Source: Pseudomonadota bacterium
GTDB taxonomy: Bacteria > Pseudomonadota > Gammaproteobacteria > Burkholderiales > Burkholderiaceae_C
NCBI GenBank assembly: GCA_023460715.1
Contig: JAEWPH010000089.1
Span: 1 to 20,372 of the forward strand
Length of the DNA stretch: 20,372 bases
Direction of reading: 5' to 3'
Below the pieces are notes generated by a model. It had not been told where the DNA came from and made no database searches. It saw only the letters and a list, made by a program, of their open reading frames with translations. The first letter of the stretch is position 1, and every line of letters begins with the position of its first letter. The position numbers and the translations under genes were made by a program. Below are positions 7,801 through 15,049 of the stretch, piece by piece.

Positions 7801-9237
7801 ATGGGCCAGAAACTCAAAATTGCAGGTTGGATCTCCGTCGGCGTGGTGGCGGGTGCACTCACCACGGTATCGCTGCAGACGGTAGCCCGCGGCGCCATGA
7901 CGCCGCTGCCACTGGAAGAGATTCAGCAGCTGTCTGCAGTTTTCGGGCTGGTCAAGACGGACTACGTCGAGCCCGTGGACGACAAGAAGCTGATCACCGA
8001 TGCCATCTCCGGCATGGTGTCCAGCCTGGATCCGCACTCGCAGTATTTCGACAAGAAGTCCTTCAAGGAATTTCGCGAAGGCACGTCCGGCCGCTTCGTC
8101 GGCGTGGGCATCGAGATCACCCAGGAAGACGGCCTCATCAAGATCGTCTCCCCCATCGAGGGCTCGCCTGCGTTCCGCGCCGGGCTCAAGACAAACCACC
8201 TGAACACCAAGATCGACGACACGGCCGTGAAGGGCCTGGCCCTGAACGACGCCGTCAAGAAGATGCGCGGCGAGCCCAATACCCAGGTCACGCTCACCAT
8301 CCTGCGCAAGGACGAGAGCCGCAGCTTCCCCGTGACCATCACGCGCGAAGAGATCAAGACCCAGTCGGTCAAGGGCAAGGTCATCGAGCCGGGCTATGCC
8401 TGGATCCGCCTCTCGCAGTTCCAGGAACGCTCCGTGGACGACTTCGTGCGCAAGGTCGAAGAGGTCTACAAGCAGGATCCCAAGCTCAAGGGCCTGGTGC
8501 TCGACCTGCGCAACGACCCGGGCGGCCTGCTGGACGCAGCCGTCGCGGTCTCTGCGGCCTTCCTGCCCGAGAACGTCACCGTCGTGTCCACCAACGGCCA
8601 GCTGGCCGAGTCCAAGGCGACGTTCAAGGCGTCGCCCGAGTTCTACCAGCGCCGTGGCGGTGGTGACCCGCTCAAGCGCCTGCCTGCCGCCCTCAAGACC
8701 GTGCCGCTGGTCGTGCTGGTCAATGAAGGCTCTGCCTCCGCCAGCGAGATCGTCGCGGGCGCGCTGCAGGACCACAAACGCGCCACCATCATGGGCAGCC
8801 AGACCTTCGGCAAGGGCTCCGTGCAGACCGTGCGCCCCCTGGGCCCGGACACCGGCATCAAGCTCACCACCGCGCGCTACTACACCCCCAGCGGCAAGTC
8901 CATCCAGGCCAAGGGCATCGTGCCGGACGTGATGGTGGACGAGACCGCCGAGGGCGACCTGTTCGCGTCGCTGCGCATGCGCGAAGCCGACCTGGAAAAG
9001 CACCTGAACAGCGGCCAGGGCGAAGAGATCAAGGACGTCGCCCGCGAAAAGGCTCGCGAGGAAGCCCGCAAGCGCCTGGAAGAGGAAGCCAAGAAGCCCC
9101 AGGCCGAGCGCAAGCTGCCCGAGTTCGGCACCGACAAGGACTTTCAGTTGGCCCAGGCCCTCAACCAGCTCAAGGGCCAGCCTGTCATCGCCAGCAAGAC
9201 GCAGACGGAACGCCAGGAAGAGAAGAAGGAAAACTGA
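7801..9237 (+). CDS. S41-family carboxyl-terminal processing peptidase (CtpA/Prc-like)
   Basis: A periplasmic serine protease that trims or degrades envelope proteins from the C-terminus. Of 478 residues, 8-29 form an N-terminal membrane or signal segment (KIAGWISVGVVAGALTTVSL). A PDZ domain lies around 95-180 (FVGVGIEI...GSPAFRAGLK) and the S41 catalytic core around 190-385. Catalytic residues by family spacing are S313 in EGSASASEI and K338 with Q342 in TFGKGSVQ. The C-terminal 90 residues are highly charged and Glu/Lys/Arg-rich, probably helical. The ATG at 7801 is preceded by AAGG at 7791-7794. A strong terminator follows. The target cannot be read from the sequence. Confidence 0.94.
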   Translation: MGQKLKIAGWISVGVVAGALTTVSLQTVARGAMTPLPLEEIQQLSAVFGLVKTDYVEPVDDKKLITDAISGMVSSLDPHSQYFDKKSFKEFREGTSGRFVGVGIEITQEDGLIKIVSPIEGSPAFRAGLKTNHLNTKIDDTAVKGLALNDAVKKMRGEPNTQVTLTILRKDESRSFPVTITREEIKTQSVKGKVIEPGYAWIRLSQFQERSVDDFVRKVEEVYKQDPKLKGLVLDLRNDPGGLLDAAVAVSAAFLPENVTVVSTNGQLAESKATFKASPEFYQRRGGGDPLKRLPAALKTVPLVVLVNEGSASASEIVAGALQDHKRATIMGSQTFGKGSVQTVRPLGPDTGIKLTTARYYTPSGKSIQAKGIVPDVMVDETAEGDLFASLRMREADLEKHLNSGQGEEIKDVAREKAREEARKRLEEEAKKPQAERKLPEFGTDKDFQLAQALNQLKGQPVIASKTQTERQEEKKEN

Positions 9238-9263
9238 CACCGCGCAGCGCACGCTCGCAGCCA

Positions 9264-9293
9264 GGCCGGGCTCCCGCGGGACCCGGCCTTTTT
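9264..9293 (+). terminator. rho-independent terminator after the processing protease
   Basis: GGCCGGG pairs with CCCGGCC around an internal CCCGCGGG, and TTTTT follows. This is a strong GC stem 26 bases after the stop codon. Confidence 0.88.
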
Positions 9294-9391
9294 CCATCCC
9301 GGGCCGCTGCGCCATTTCCCTGGGCGGCCCCTGCATGCACCCGGTCCGGCGCAGGCGCCGCGCCCATCGCCACCGCTTCTCCGGATCCCAC

Positions 9392-10156
9392 ATGAACGAC
9401 GACCAACTGCTGCGGTACTCGCGCCACATCATGCTCGACGACATCGGCATCGAAGGGCAGGAGCGCATTCTGGCGGGGCACGCCCTGGTCATCGGTGCCG
9501 GAGGCTTGGGTTCGCCGGCCGCATTGTTCCTGGCGTCTGCGGGGGTGGGCATGCTCACGCTGGTGGACGACGACACGGTCGACCTGACCAACCTGCAGCG
9601 GCAGATCGCCCACACGACCGCGCGGATCGGACAGCCCAAGGTGGAGTCGGCAGCGCAGGCGGTGCACGCGATCAATCCCGAAGTGCAACTTCGGGCGCTG
9701 CAAGAGCGCGTGGACGATGAGGCGCTGCAGGCCCTGGTGCAGGCGGCCGACGTGGTGCTGGACTGCAGCGACAACTACGCCACCCGGCAGGCCGTGAACG
9801 CGGCCTGTGTACGGCACCGCACGCCGCTGGTGGCCGGTGCGGCCATCCGCTTCGACGGGCAGATCACGGTGGTGGACCCCCGCGAGGCCGAAGCGCCCTG
9901 CTACGCCTGCCTGTTTCCTCCGTCCGCGCAGTTCGAGGAAGTGCAGTGCGCAACCATGGGTGTGTTCGCCCCGCTGGTGGGCATCATCGGCAGCATGCAG
10001 GCGGCCGAGGCCCTGAAGATCCTGACCGGTGCGGGAACGACGCTTGCGGGGCGGCTGCTCCTTCTGGATGGCAGGTCGATGGAATGGACGCGCCTGCGCA
10101 CGCACCGTGATGCAGGGTGCCCGGTGTGCGGCACAGGCGGTAGCGACAAGCCCTGA
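9392..10156 (+). CDS. MoeB/ThiF/HesA-family sulfur-carrier adenylyltransferase
   Basis: An E1-like enzyme that adenylates the C-terminal Gly of a small ubiquitin-like sulfur carrier (MoaD or ThiS). The 254-residue product has the family start RYSRHIMLDDIGIEGQE and the nucleotide site GAGGLGSPAA (35-44). It also has DLTNLQRQI (64-72), the D126 region LDCSDNYATR, and a structural zinc site of four cysteines, C170/C173 (CYAC) and C243/C246 (CPVC). C186 is in the position often used for a thioester or persulfide. There is no C-terminal rhodanese domain. MoeB (molybdopterin) and ThiF (thiamine) cannot be told apart here because no moa or thi gene is adjacent. The ATG at 9392 fits the family start; the open frame before it does not. 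Confidence 0.9.
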   Translation: MNDDQLLRYSRHIMLDDIGIEGQERILAGHALVIGAGGLGSPAALFLASAGVGMLTLVDDDTVDLTNLQRQIAHTTARIGQPKVESAAQAVHAINPEVQLRALQERVDDEALQALVQAADVVLDCSDNYATRQAVNAACVRHRTPLVAGAAIRFDGQITVVDPREAEAPCYACLFPPSAQFEEVQCATMGVFAPLVGIIGSMQAAEALKILTGAGTTLAGRLLLLDGRSMEWTRLRTHRDAGCPVCGTGGSDKP

Positions 10157-10183
10157 ACGGGTGCCTCGATCAGAGGTGCAGGA

Positions 10184-10232
10184 GTAGGAATGCTCCTACG
10201 ATACTGCCATATGGCCGCTGGCAGAATGCTCC
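10184..10232 (+). promoter_or_regulatory. palindromic operator candidate upstream of the receiver-only regulator
   Basis: GTAGGA-ATGC-TCCTAC (10184-10199) is a near-perfect 16-bp palindrome. It is followed by the palindrome GCCATATGGC (10206-10215). A second GAATGCTCC, also found in the first palindrome, occurs at 10224-10232. All lie in the 141-base gap before the regulator gene. Palindromes with TAGGA/TCCTA arms resemble sites of NarL/RcsB-type regulators, and such a regulator is encoded 600 bases away. The binding protein is a guess. Confidence 0.4.
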
Positions 10233-10297
10233 GAGCCCCGCTATTACAGTCTGGTTGCGGCCACCATGCCCGATGGCGGCCCAGACAGGAAACTTCT

Positions 10298-10699
10298 GTG
10301 AAACTGCGCACCTACATCGTCGAAGACAACGCTACCATTCGAGAGAACTTGATTGGCACCCTCGAAGAACTGGCAGACGTCGAAGCCGTTGGTATGGCAG
10401 AAACGGAAGATGAGGGCAAGGACTGGTTGAGCACCAATGCCGGCGAATGGGATCTCGCCATTGTTGACCTTTTCCTCCGCCAAGGCAGCGGCCTCGGCGT
10501 GCTGGCGGCGTGCCGCAATCGCAACGCCGGTCAGAAGATGGTGGTTTTGAGCAACTACGCCACCCCCGATGTGCGCATGCGTTGTGCCCAGCTGGGCGTC
10601 GACGCCGTCTTCGACAAATCCAATGAGATCGATGCGCTGGTGGACTACTGCATCGAACACAGCTCCCAACAGGCGGCCAGCCGCCAGATGGCAGGCTGA
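10298..10699 (+). CDS. receiver-domain-only response regulator
   Basis: A CheY-like protein of 133 residues with no output domain. Visible receiver residues are E9 and D10 (IVEDN), phospho-acceptor D57 (AIVDLFL), S85 (VVLSNYA) and K107 (VFDKS), all at standard spacing. The chosen start is GTG at 10298, with AGGA 7 bases upstream. The open frame extends back to 10190, but that part is not family-like and covers the palindromic region. Such regulators act by protein contact or as phosphate sinks. The neighbouring kinase gene makes a shared pathway likely but unproven. It is convergent with the NarL-type regulator, with a shared terminator between them. Confidence 0.9.
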   Translation: MKLRTYIVEDNATIRENLIGTLEELADVEAVGMAETEDEGKDWLSTNAGEWDLAIVDLFLRQGSGLGVLAACRNRNAGQKMVVLSNYATPDVRMRCAQLGVDAVFDKSNEIDALVDYCIEHSSQQAASRQMAG

Positions 10700-10750
10700 G
10701 CGGTCGGAACCGCCCCGTTTCTGGGCGATCAGATACAACCCAGGAAGCAC

Positions 10751-10774
10751 AAGGGCCCGTCGCGACGGGCCCTT
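10751..10774. terminator. bidirectional rho-independent terminator
   Basis: AAGGGCCCGTCG and CGACGGGCCCTT form a perfect 12-bp inverted repeat between two convergent regulator genes. The A/T ends give short T-runs on both strands. Confidence 0.85.
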
Positions 10775-10823
10775 TGCATTGCACGGACACGGGCAGCGCG
10801 CTGCGCTGCAGCCCGCTTCTGCA

Positions 10824-11456
10824 TTAATCGATCAGCTTGTTCTTCAGCGCGTAATAGGTCAGGTCGCTGTTGGAAGACAGCGCCATCTTTTCCATCAGGC
10901 GCGTCCGATAGGTGCTCACCGTCTTCACGCTCAGCGACAGCGATTTGGCGATGTCGCCCGCCGTCTCGCCCTTGGCCAGCTTGAGGAACACCTGGAACTC
11001 GCGCTCGGACAGTTGTTCGTGCGGCGGGGCATCGTCTTTGCGGTTGAGCTGCTGGGCCAGCAAGTCGGCAACCGCCGGCGTGAGGTAGCGCCGCCCCAGC
11101 GAGATGGTGCGGATCGCCTCGACGATCTCCTTGGGATCGCACTCCTTGTTGAGGTAGCCGCTCGCTCCCTGGCGGATCAGGTTGATCGCATAGTGCTCTT
11201 CGGGATAGCCGCTCAGGATCAGGATACCCATGTCGGGCGCCTTGGCGCGCAGCATGGCCAGTGCATCCAGACCACTCTGCCCCGGCATGGACAGGTCCAT
11301 CAACAGGACGTCGATTTCCTGTGCGCGCACCAGGTCGATGGCCTCGCGCCCGTTGGACGCTTCGCCCACCACCCGCAGGTCTACATGTTCGGAAAGAAAT
11401 TGCCGCAGTCCTGAGCGGACAATCGCATGGTCATCCACAATGCCGATCTTGATCAT
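10824..11456 (-). CDS. NarL/FixJ-type response regulator (LuxR HTH)
   Basis: A 210-residue two-domain transcription regulator. The receiver domain (1-118) has D8/D9 (IVDDH), phospho-acceptor D54 (LLMDLSMPG), S82 (LSGYP) and K104 (YLNKE). The LuxR-type helix-turn-helix spans about 148-205 (LSEREFQVFLKLAKGETAGDIAKSLSLS... in part). The layout resembles UvrY/GacA and NarL. It is transcribed divergently from a HisKA_3 histidine kinase gene, the usual partner class for NarL-type regulators, so the two very likely form a two-component pair. The gap between them, 11457-11601, shows no clear operator. Confidence 0.94.
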   Translation of the reverse strand: MIKIGIVDDHAIVRSGLRQFLSEHVDLRVVGEASNGREAIDLVRAQEIDVLLMDLSMPGQSGLDALAMLRAKAPDMGILILSGYPEEHYAINLIRQGASGYLNKECDPKEIVEAIRTISLGRRYLTPAVADLLAQQLNRKDDAPPHEQLSEREFQVFLKLAKGETAGDIAKSLSLSVKTVSTYRTRLMEKMALSSNSDLTYYALKNKLID

Positions 11457-11601
11457 TGAGCCTTCTTTCAGGGAGCGGCTTCACGCCGCCACTATTGTTC
11501 TGGTTGCCGATCAACCCGATGGCCGGGCCTGCCGTTAGCATGTGAAGCCAATGGCAAGTGCCATTATCCAGAAACCTGTCGCGTTCCGGAGAAACCTATT
11601 T

Positions 11602-12945
11602 ATGCGCTGGCCCAATTTCCGCAAGATGGCCATCAGCCTGCCGCTTGCCTTGCTGGCCGTCGCCATGCTGGTGGGCATCAACGAGGTCGGCTACCTGCGC
11701 TCCCACGATGCCGTCAACGCGCTCGCCCGCACCCACACCACGCGGGCGGAGATCGATCGGCTGATGCAGAACATGCTCGATGCCGAAACCGGTCTGCGGG
11801 GCTACCTGCTGACGGGCGATGACCGCTATCTGGCCCCCTACGAAAAGGCCGTTGCCACCATCAACACCAATCTGGACAGCCTGCGCACGCTGCTGCTGAA
11901 CTCGACGGATCCCGCCGATATCGAGGACCTGGCGCAGCTGTCGCGGCAGATCTCGCGCAAGCTGTCGGAGCTGGACCTGAGCCTGCGGCTGCGCCGCCAG
12001 AACAACGACGATGCTTGGAAGTTCGTGCTCTCCACCGATGTGGGCAAGGAGAACATGGACGCCATCCGTACCATCGCGGGACGCCTCACCGACCGTAGCG
12101 CACAGAAAACGGACCACAGCACCGCAGAGATTCTGCGTTCGCTGATGCTGTCGCGCCTGGGCATCGCGACGGTGGCCGTCATCGGGCTGCTGGCCTTCTA
12201 CATGTACCTGCGCCAGGGTGTGGCCCTGCAGGCAGCCAACCAGCGCCAGCAGGACGCCTTGGCCCGCGAACGCGACCGCCTGGAGCACCTGGTGCGCGAA
12301 CGCACCGCCTCGCTCACGGAGCTTGCCAACCACCTGCAGCAGGTGCGCGAGGACGAGCGCGGCCACCTGGCCCGTGAACTGCATGATGAACTGGGCGCGC
12401 TGCTCACAGCGGCCAAGCTCGACGTCGCACGGCTGAAATCCCGCGTGGATGTGAATGCGCCGGAAATCGCCGAGCGGCTGAAGCACCTCACGGAAACGCT
12501 CAACAGCGGCATCGCCCTCAAGCGCCGCATCATCGAGGACCTGCGCCCCTCCTCGCTGTTCAACCTGGGGCTGACCGCGTCGCTGGAGATCCTCACGCGG
12601 GAGTTCTCCGAGCGCAGCAATGTCGAGGTGGATGTGAACCTGGAGACGGTGGACCTGCCGGAGTCCGTGCAGCTCACCATCTACCGCATGGTGCAGGAGT
12701 CGCTGACCAACATCGGCAAGTACGCCAACGCCAGCAAGGTGTTGGTGGCCGTGCACAACTACCCCACCCACGTCTCGGTGCAGATCCGGGACGATGGTGC
12801 CGGGTTCGAGACGACCAAGATCAACCCGGCTGCCCATGGCCTGGTGGGCATGCGCCACCGGGTGGAGGCCGCCGGCGGCCGTCTCTCCGTGACATCCGAC
12901 CCGGGCGAGGGCACGCTGGTGTCCGCCATCCTGCCCCACCCCTGA
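11602..12945 (+). CDS. CHASE3-domain sensor histidine kinase (HisKA_3/HATPase_c)
   Basis: A membrane sensor of about 447 residues. TM1 (about 9-26) is followed by a periplasmic CHASE3 domain (about 30-180) with its signature ETGLRGYLLTGDDRYLAPY. TM2 (about 186-207) and a short coiled coil (ARERDRLEHLVRERTASL) come next. The HisKA_3 dimerisation domain has the phospho-acceptor His261 in ARELHDE. The HATPase_c domain has an N-box-like VQESLTNIGKYA, DDGAGF and HGLVGMRHR. The start is uncertain. ATG 11602 has GGAG 10 bases upstream; ATG 11551 and GTG 11542 lack good ribosome sites but would add 17-20 residues. The ligand is unknown. It is divergent from its likely partner regulator. Confidence 0.93.
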   Translation: MRWPNFRKMAISLPLALLAVAMLVGINEVGYLRSHDAVNALARTHTTRAEIDRLMQNMLDAETGLRGYLLTGDDRYLAPYEKAVATINTNLDSLRTLLLNSTDPADIEDLAQLSRQISRKLSELDLSLRLRRQNNDDAWKFVLSTDVGKENMDAIRTIAGRLTDRSAQKTDHSTAEILRSLMLSRLGIATVAVIGLLAFYMYLRQGVALQAANQRQQDALARERDRLEHLVRERTASLTELANHLQQVREDERGHLARELHDELGALLTAAKLDVARLKSRVDVNAPEIAERLKHLTETLNSGIALKRRIIEDLRPSSLFNLGLTASLEILTREFSERSNVEVDVNLETVDLPESVQLTIYRMVQESLTNIGKYANASKVLVAVHNYPTHVSVQIRDDGAGFETTKINPAAHGLVGMRHRVEAAGGRLSVTSDPGEGTLVSAILPHP

Positions 12946-12973
12946 CCGCCTCTTGCCGGCCGCCTCTTGCCGG
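12946..12973 (+). repeat. tandem 14-bp direct repeat
   Basis: CCGCCTCTTGCCGG occurs twice head to tail, starting at the base after the histidine kinase stop codon. Probably a simple duplication. Confidence 0.85.
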
Positions 12974-13256
12974 CTTACGGCCAGGAGCATTCTGCTGCGG
13001 TGCGCAAACGACGACGCTCACGCGCCCAGGCCTTTTTGCGCCTCCAATCTCTGCATTGAACGGCCTTCTGCGGCAGCCTAGGGCCGTTGCTGCACCCCGC
13101 ATGGAACGCGTCGGCCCATGGACTCTGTCCTACACCCCGCCGCGCCAGCTACCGGCATGCCGGCAAAAGTCCCCCGTCTACAGTGACTGCAAGCGCCGCA
13201 AACCAGTGGCGCCAATCCACTTACGGCAGAAGCCGGTCTCATAGAAGGAGATGGAC
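12946..13256. other. 311-base non-coding region before the small stress genes
   Basis: No credible gene. It holds a 14-bp tandem duplication (12946-12973), an inverted repeat AACGGCC/GGCCGTT (13059-13065 and 13082-13088) and the palindrome CCGGCATGCCGG (13152-13163). It ends with the AAGGAG ribosome site of the next gene. A promoter for the following four genes is expected here, but I cannot point to a convincing -35/-10 pair. Confidence 0.6.
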
Positions 13257-13421
13257 ATGTTGCATTACGCAGTCGTTTTTCTGGTCATCGCCCTGGTGGC
13301 CGCCCTGTTTGGCTTCGGCGGCATCGCTGCAGGCGCAGTGGGCATCGCCAAGATCCTGTTCTTCGTGTTCGTGATCATGGCCGTGGTGACCTTCGTCCTG
13401 AGCCTGCTGAAGCGCGGATAG
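13257..13421 (+). CDS. DUF1328-family small membrane protein (YtjA-like)
   Basis: A 54-residue protein beginning [20 protein letters not shown], with two hydrophobic segments (about 3-26 and 29-50) around the [15 protein letters not shown] signature of DUF1328. The family sits in the inner membrane, is widespread in proteobacteria and is of unknown function. The ribosome site AAGGAG (13245-13250) directly abuts an ATG at 13251 but is correctly spaced (6 bases) from the ATG at 13257, so I chose the latter. First of four small same-strand genes with stress-related family names. Confidence 0.92.
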
Positions 13422-13478
13422 CCCCTCGGCATCCCTGACCCCGCCGCCCTCCCCTAGCCGGTCCCGAAAGGAATACCC

Positions 13479-13871
13479 ATGAACGTAGAAACCGCCACCC
13501 AGAAAGCCGCCAGTACCGCCCACTCCGTCGCCGACGGCGTGCTGGGCTCCGCCAAGGACGCTGTGCAGGCGAGCCGCCGCGTTGCCAACGAATCGTTGGA
13601 CAAGGCCGAGCGCGGTGTGGACAAGCTGCAGGGCGAACTGAACCCCGCCATCGACGATCTGGCTGCCCGCGCCCAGGAACTGGCCAGCCGCAGCATTTCG
13701 TACTGCGCCGACGCCAGCGAACGTGCCCGCCGCCAACTCAACCATGCTGCCGACGTCAGCAGCCGCTACGTGGCCGAACAGCCCGGCAAGTCCGTGGTGC
13801 TGGCCTTCGCAGCGGGCGCTGCCCTGACGGCCCTTTGCATGATGACTTCGCGCCGCCGCCACGACTACTGA
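13479..13871 (+). CDS. ElaB/YqjD/DUF883-like membrane-anchored protein
   Basis: A 130-residue protein with a long Ala/Glu/Lys-rich helical region (1-100) and one C-terminal membrane segment (about 105-122, SVVLAFAAGAALTALCMM) followed by SRRRHDY. This layout, a soluble helix ending in a C-tail anchor with a basic end, is that of the DUF883 family. E. coli ElaB and YqjD of this family are inner-membrane proteins, reported to bind ribosomes in stationary phase. The preceding element EQPGKSVVLAF matches the family's DNPWxxV-type motif only loosely, so family membership is probable rather than certain. ATG 13479 is preceded by AAGGA. It lies 57 bases after the DUF1328 gene. Confidence 0.75.
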   Translation: MNVETATQKAASTAHSVADGVLGSAKDAVQASRRVANESLDKAERGVDKLQGELNPAIDDLAARAQELASRSISYCADASERARRQLNHAADVSSRYVAEQPGKSVVLAFAAGAALTALCMMTSRRRHDY

Positions 13872-13905
13872 GCAAGGCACCCCTAGGCTTCCGAGCGAGC
13901 GATCC

Positions 13906-14475
13906 ATGACACAACAAACACAACAGAACCCCGCGACCACGGCAGCGACGGCATCGGCCCTGGTGCTGGACGAAAAGGCCCTGCACCAGGCCGCCACGTC
14001 CGATCTGGACGAAGGCGCCGTGACGCCGGCCTACGGTCCGCACCGCGATGCCATCGTGAAGCTGCTGAATGACGCGCTCGCCACGGAACTCGTGTGCGTG
14101 CTGCGCTACAAGCGGCACTACTTCACGGCCGATGGGCTGGAATCGCCCGCCATCGCCGCCGAATTCCTGGTGCATGCCAACGAGGAATCGGCCCATGCGG
14201 ACATGATTGCCCAGCGCATCGTCCAGCTGGGCGGCGAGCCCGACTTTTCGCCCTCCACGCTGTTGGAACGCAGCCATGCCGACTACGACGAATCGTCGGA
14301 CCTGAAGGCCATGGTTCGCGCCAACCTGGTGGCCGAGCGCATTGCCGTGGAAGCCTACCGTCAGATGATCAATCTGATCGGCGACAAGGACCCCACGACG
14401 CGTCGCATGCTCGAAGGCATTCTGGCCGACGAGGAAGAGCATGCGGACGAACTGAAGGACTGGCTCCACCGCTGA
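13906..14475 (+). CDS. ferritin-like (bacterioferritin-type) diiron protein
   Basis: A 189-residue four-helix protein. A complete set of diiron ligands can be read: E61 (ATELVCVLRY), E94 and H97 (NEESAHAD), E144 (VAERIAVEAY), and E176 and H179 (ADEEEHAD). In bacterioferritin a Met just after the second-helix Glu binds heme; here that position is Ser95, so heme binding like Bfr is not expected. The first 45 residues form an extension (Gln/Thr/Ala-rich) absent from Bfr. Likely iron oxidation or storage, or protection from peroxide. Function is inferred from the fold only. It lies 34 bases after the DUF883-like gene and is probably co-transcribed with it. Confidence 0.88.
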   Translation: MTQQTQQNPATTAATASALVLDEKALHQAATSDLDEGAVTPAYGPHRDAIVKLLNDALATELVCVLRYKRHYFTADGLESPAIAAEFLVHANEESAHADMIAQRIVQLGGEPDFSPSTLLERSHADYDESSDLKAMVRANLVAERIAVEAYRQMINLIGDKDPTTRRMLEGILADEEEHADELKDWLHR

Positions 14476-14592
14476 CGCGGCGGACCGGCCATTGATGCCA
14501 ACAGTCGACCGGCCACGGAGGGGTGCAACAGGCTGGTGGGCTGCGGATCCCCAAGCACCCGTGTTTTATCAACCAATTCGAAGGAAACAACT

Positions 14593-14907
14593 ATGAAATA
14601 CGTCCGTGCACTCGCTTTCGCCGCTCTGGCCGGCGCCACCATCGTCTCCACGGGTTGCTCGGTCGCACGCGACCAGCAAACGGTGGGTTCCTACGTGGAC
14701 GACGCCGCCATCACCACCGCGGTGAAGGCCAAGATGGCCGAAGACAAGACCGTGTCCGCCACCTCCATCAACGTGGAAACGCTGAACGGCACGGTGCAAC
14801 TGTCGGGCTTCGCCAAGTCGCAAGCCGAAAAGAACCAAGCCGAAGCGCTGGCACGCAGCGCCAAGCACGTGCGTGACGTGCGCAACAGCATCGTTGTGCG
14901 TCCCTGA
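14593..14907 (+). CDS. BON-domain envelope protein, probable lipoprotein
   Basis: A 104-residue protein with an N-terminal signal sequence (MKYVRALAFAALAGATIVSTGC) and a single BON domain (about 38-104, DAAITTAVKAKMAED... ending VRDVRNSIVVRP). C22 may be lipidated, but the -3 residue is Ser rather than Leu, so the lipobox is weak and a soluble periplasmic form is possible. BON domains occur in OsmY and related envelope-stress proteins and are thought to bind membranes. ATG 14593 is preceded by AAGGAAA with good spacing. A longer in-frame start at 14536 lacks sense as a signal peptide. Followed by a strong terminator, which closes the small-gene group. Confidence 0.9.
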   Translation: MKYVRALAFAALAGATIVSTGCSVARDQQTVGSYVDDAAITTAVKAKMAEDKTVSATSINVETLNGTVQLSGFAKSQAEKNQAEALARSAKHVRDVRNSIVVRP

Positions 14908-14972
14908 TCCGGCGCTGAACTGACGGGCGCCATGCCGGGAACCGGCCCGGCGCCTGCCACCCCAGCCCGTAG

Positions 14973-14998
14973 AGCCACGGCCCATGCCGTGGCTTTTT
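14973..14998 (+). terminator. rho-independent terminator after the BON-domain gene
   Basis: AGCCACGGC (14973-14981), a CCAT loop and GCCGTGGCT are followed by TTTT. A textbook terminator 65 bases after the stop codon. Confidence 0.9.
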
Positions 14999-15049
14999 GC
15001 TGGGCGGTCCCCTTCGGGGCCGCAGCGCCCCTTACCCGGTGAACCCCTC

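Noticed and set aside
7630..9774. 714-codon open frame on the minus strand
   Set aside because: It lies opposite the processing protease and MoeB-like genes, which have clear motifs. Its composition is a GC-rich shadow without any recognisable domain.
13103..13130. GGAAC...GTCC as an ECF-sigma promoter for the stress genes
   Set aside because: The elements match only loosely and lie over 120 bases from the first gene; not supportable.
13056..13244. 62-codon frame upstream of the DUF1328 gene
   Set aside because: No ribosome site, Arg/Pro-rich, spans palindromes; looks non-coding.
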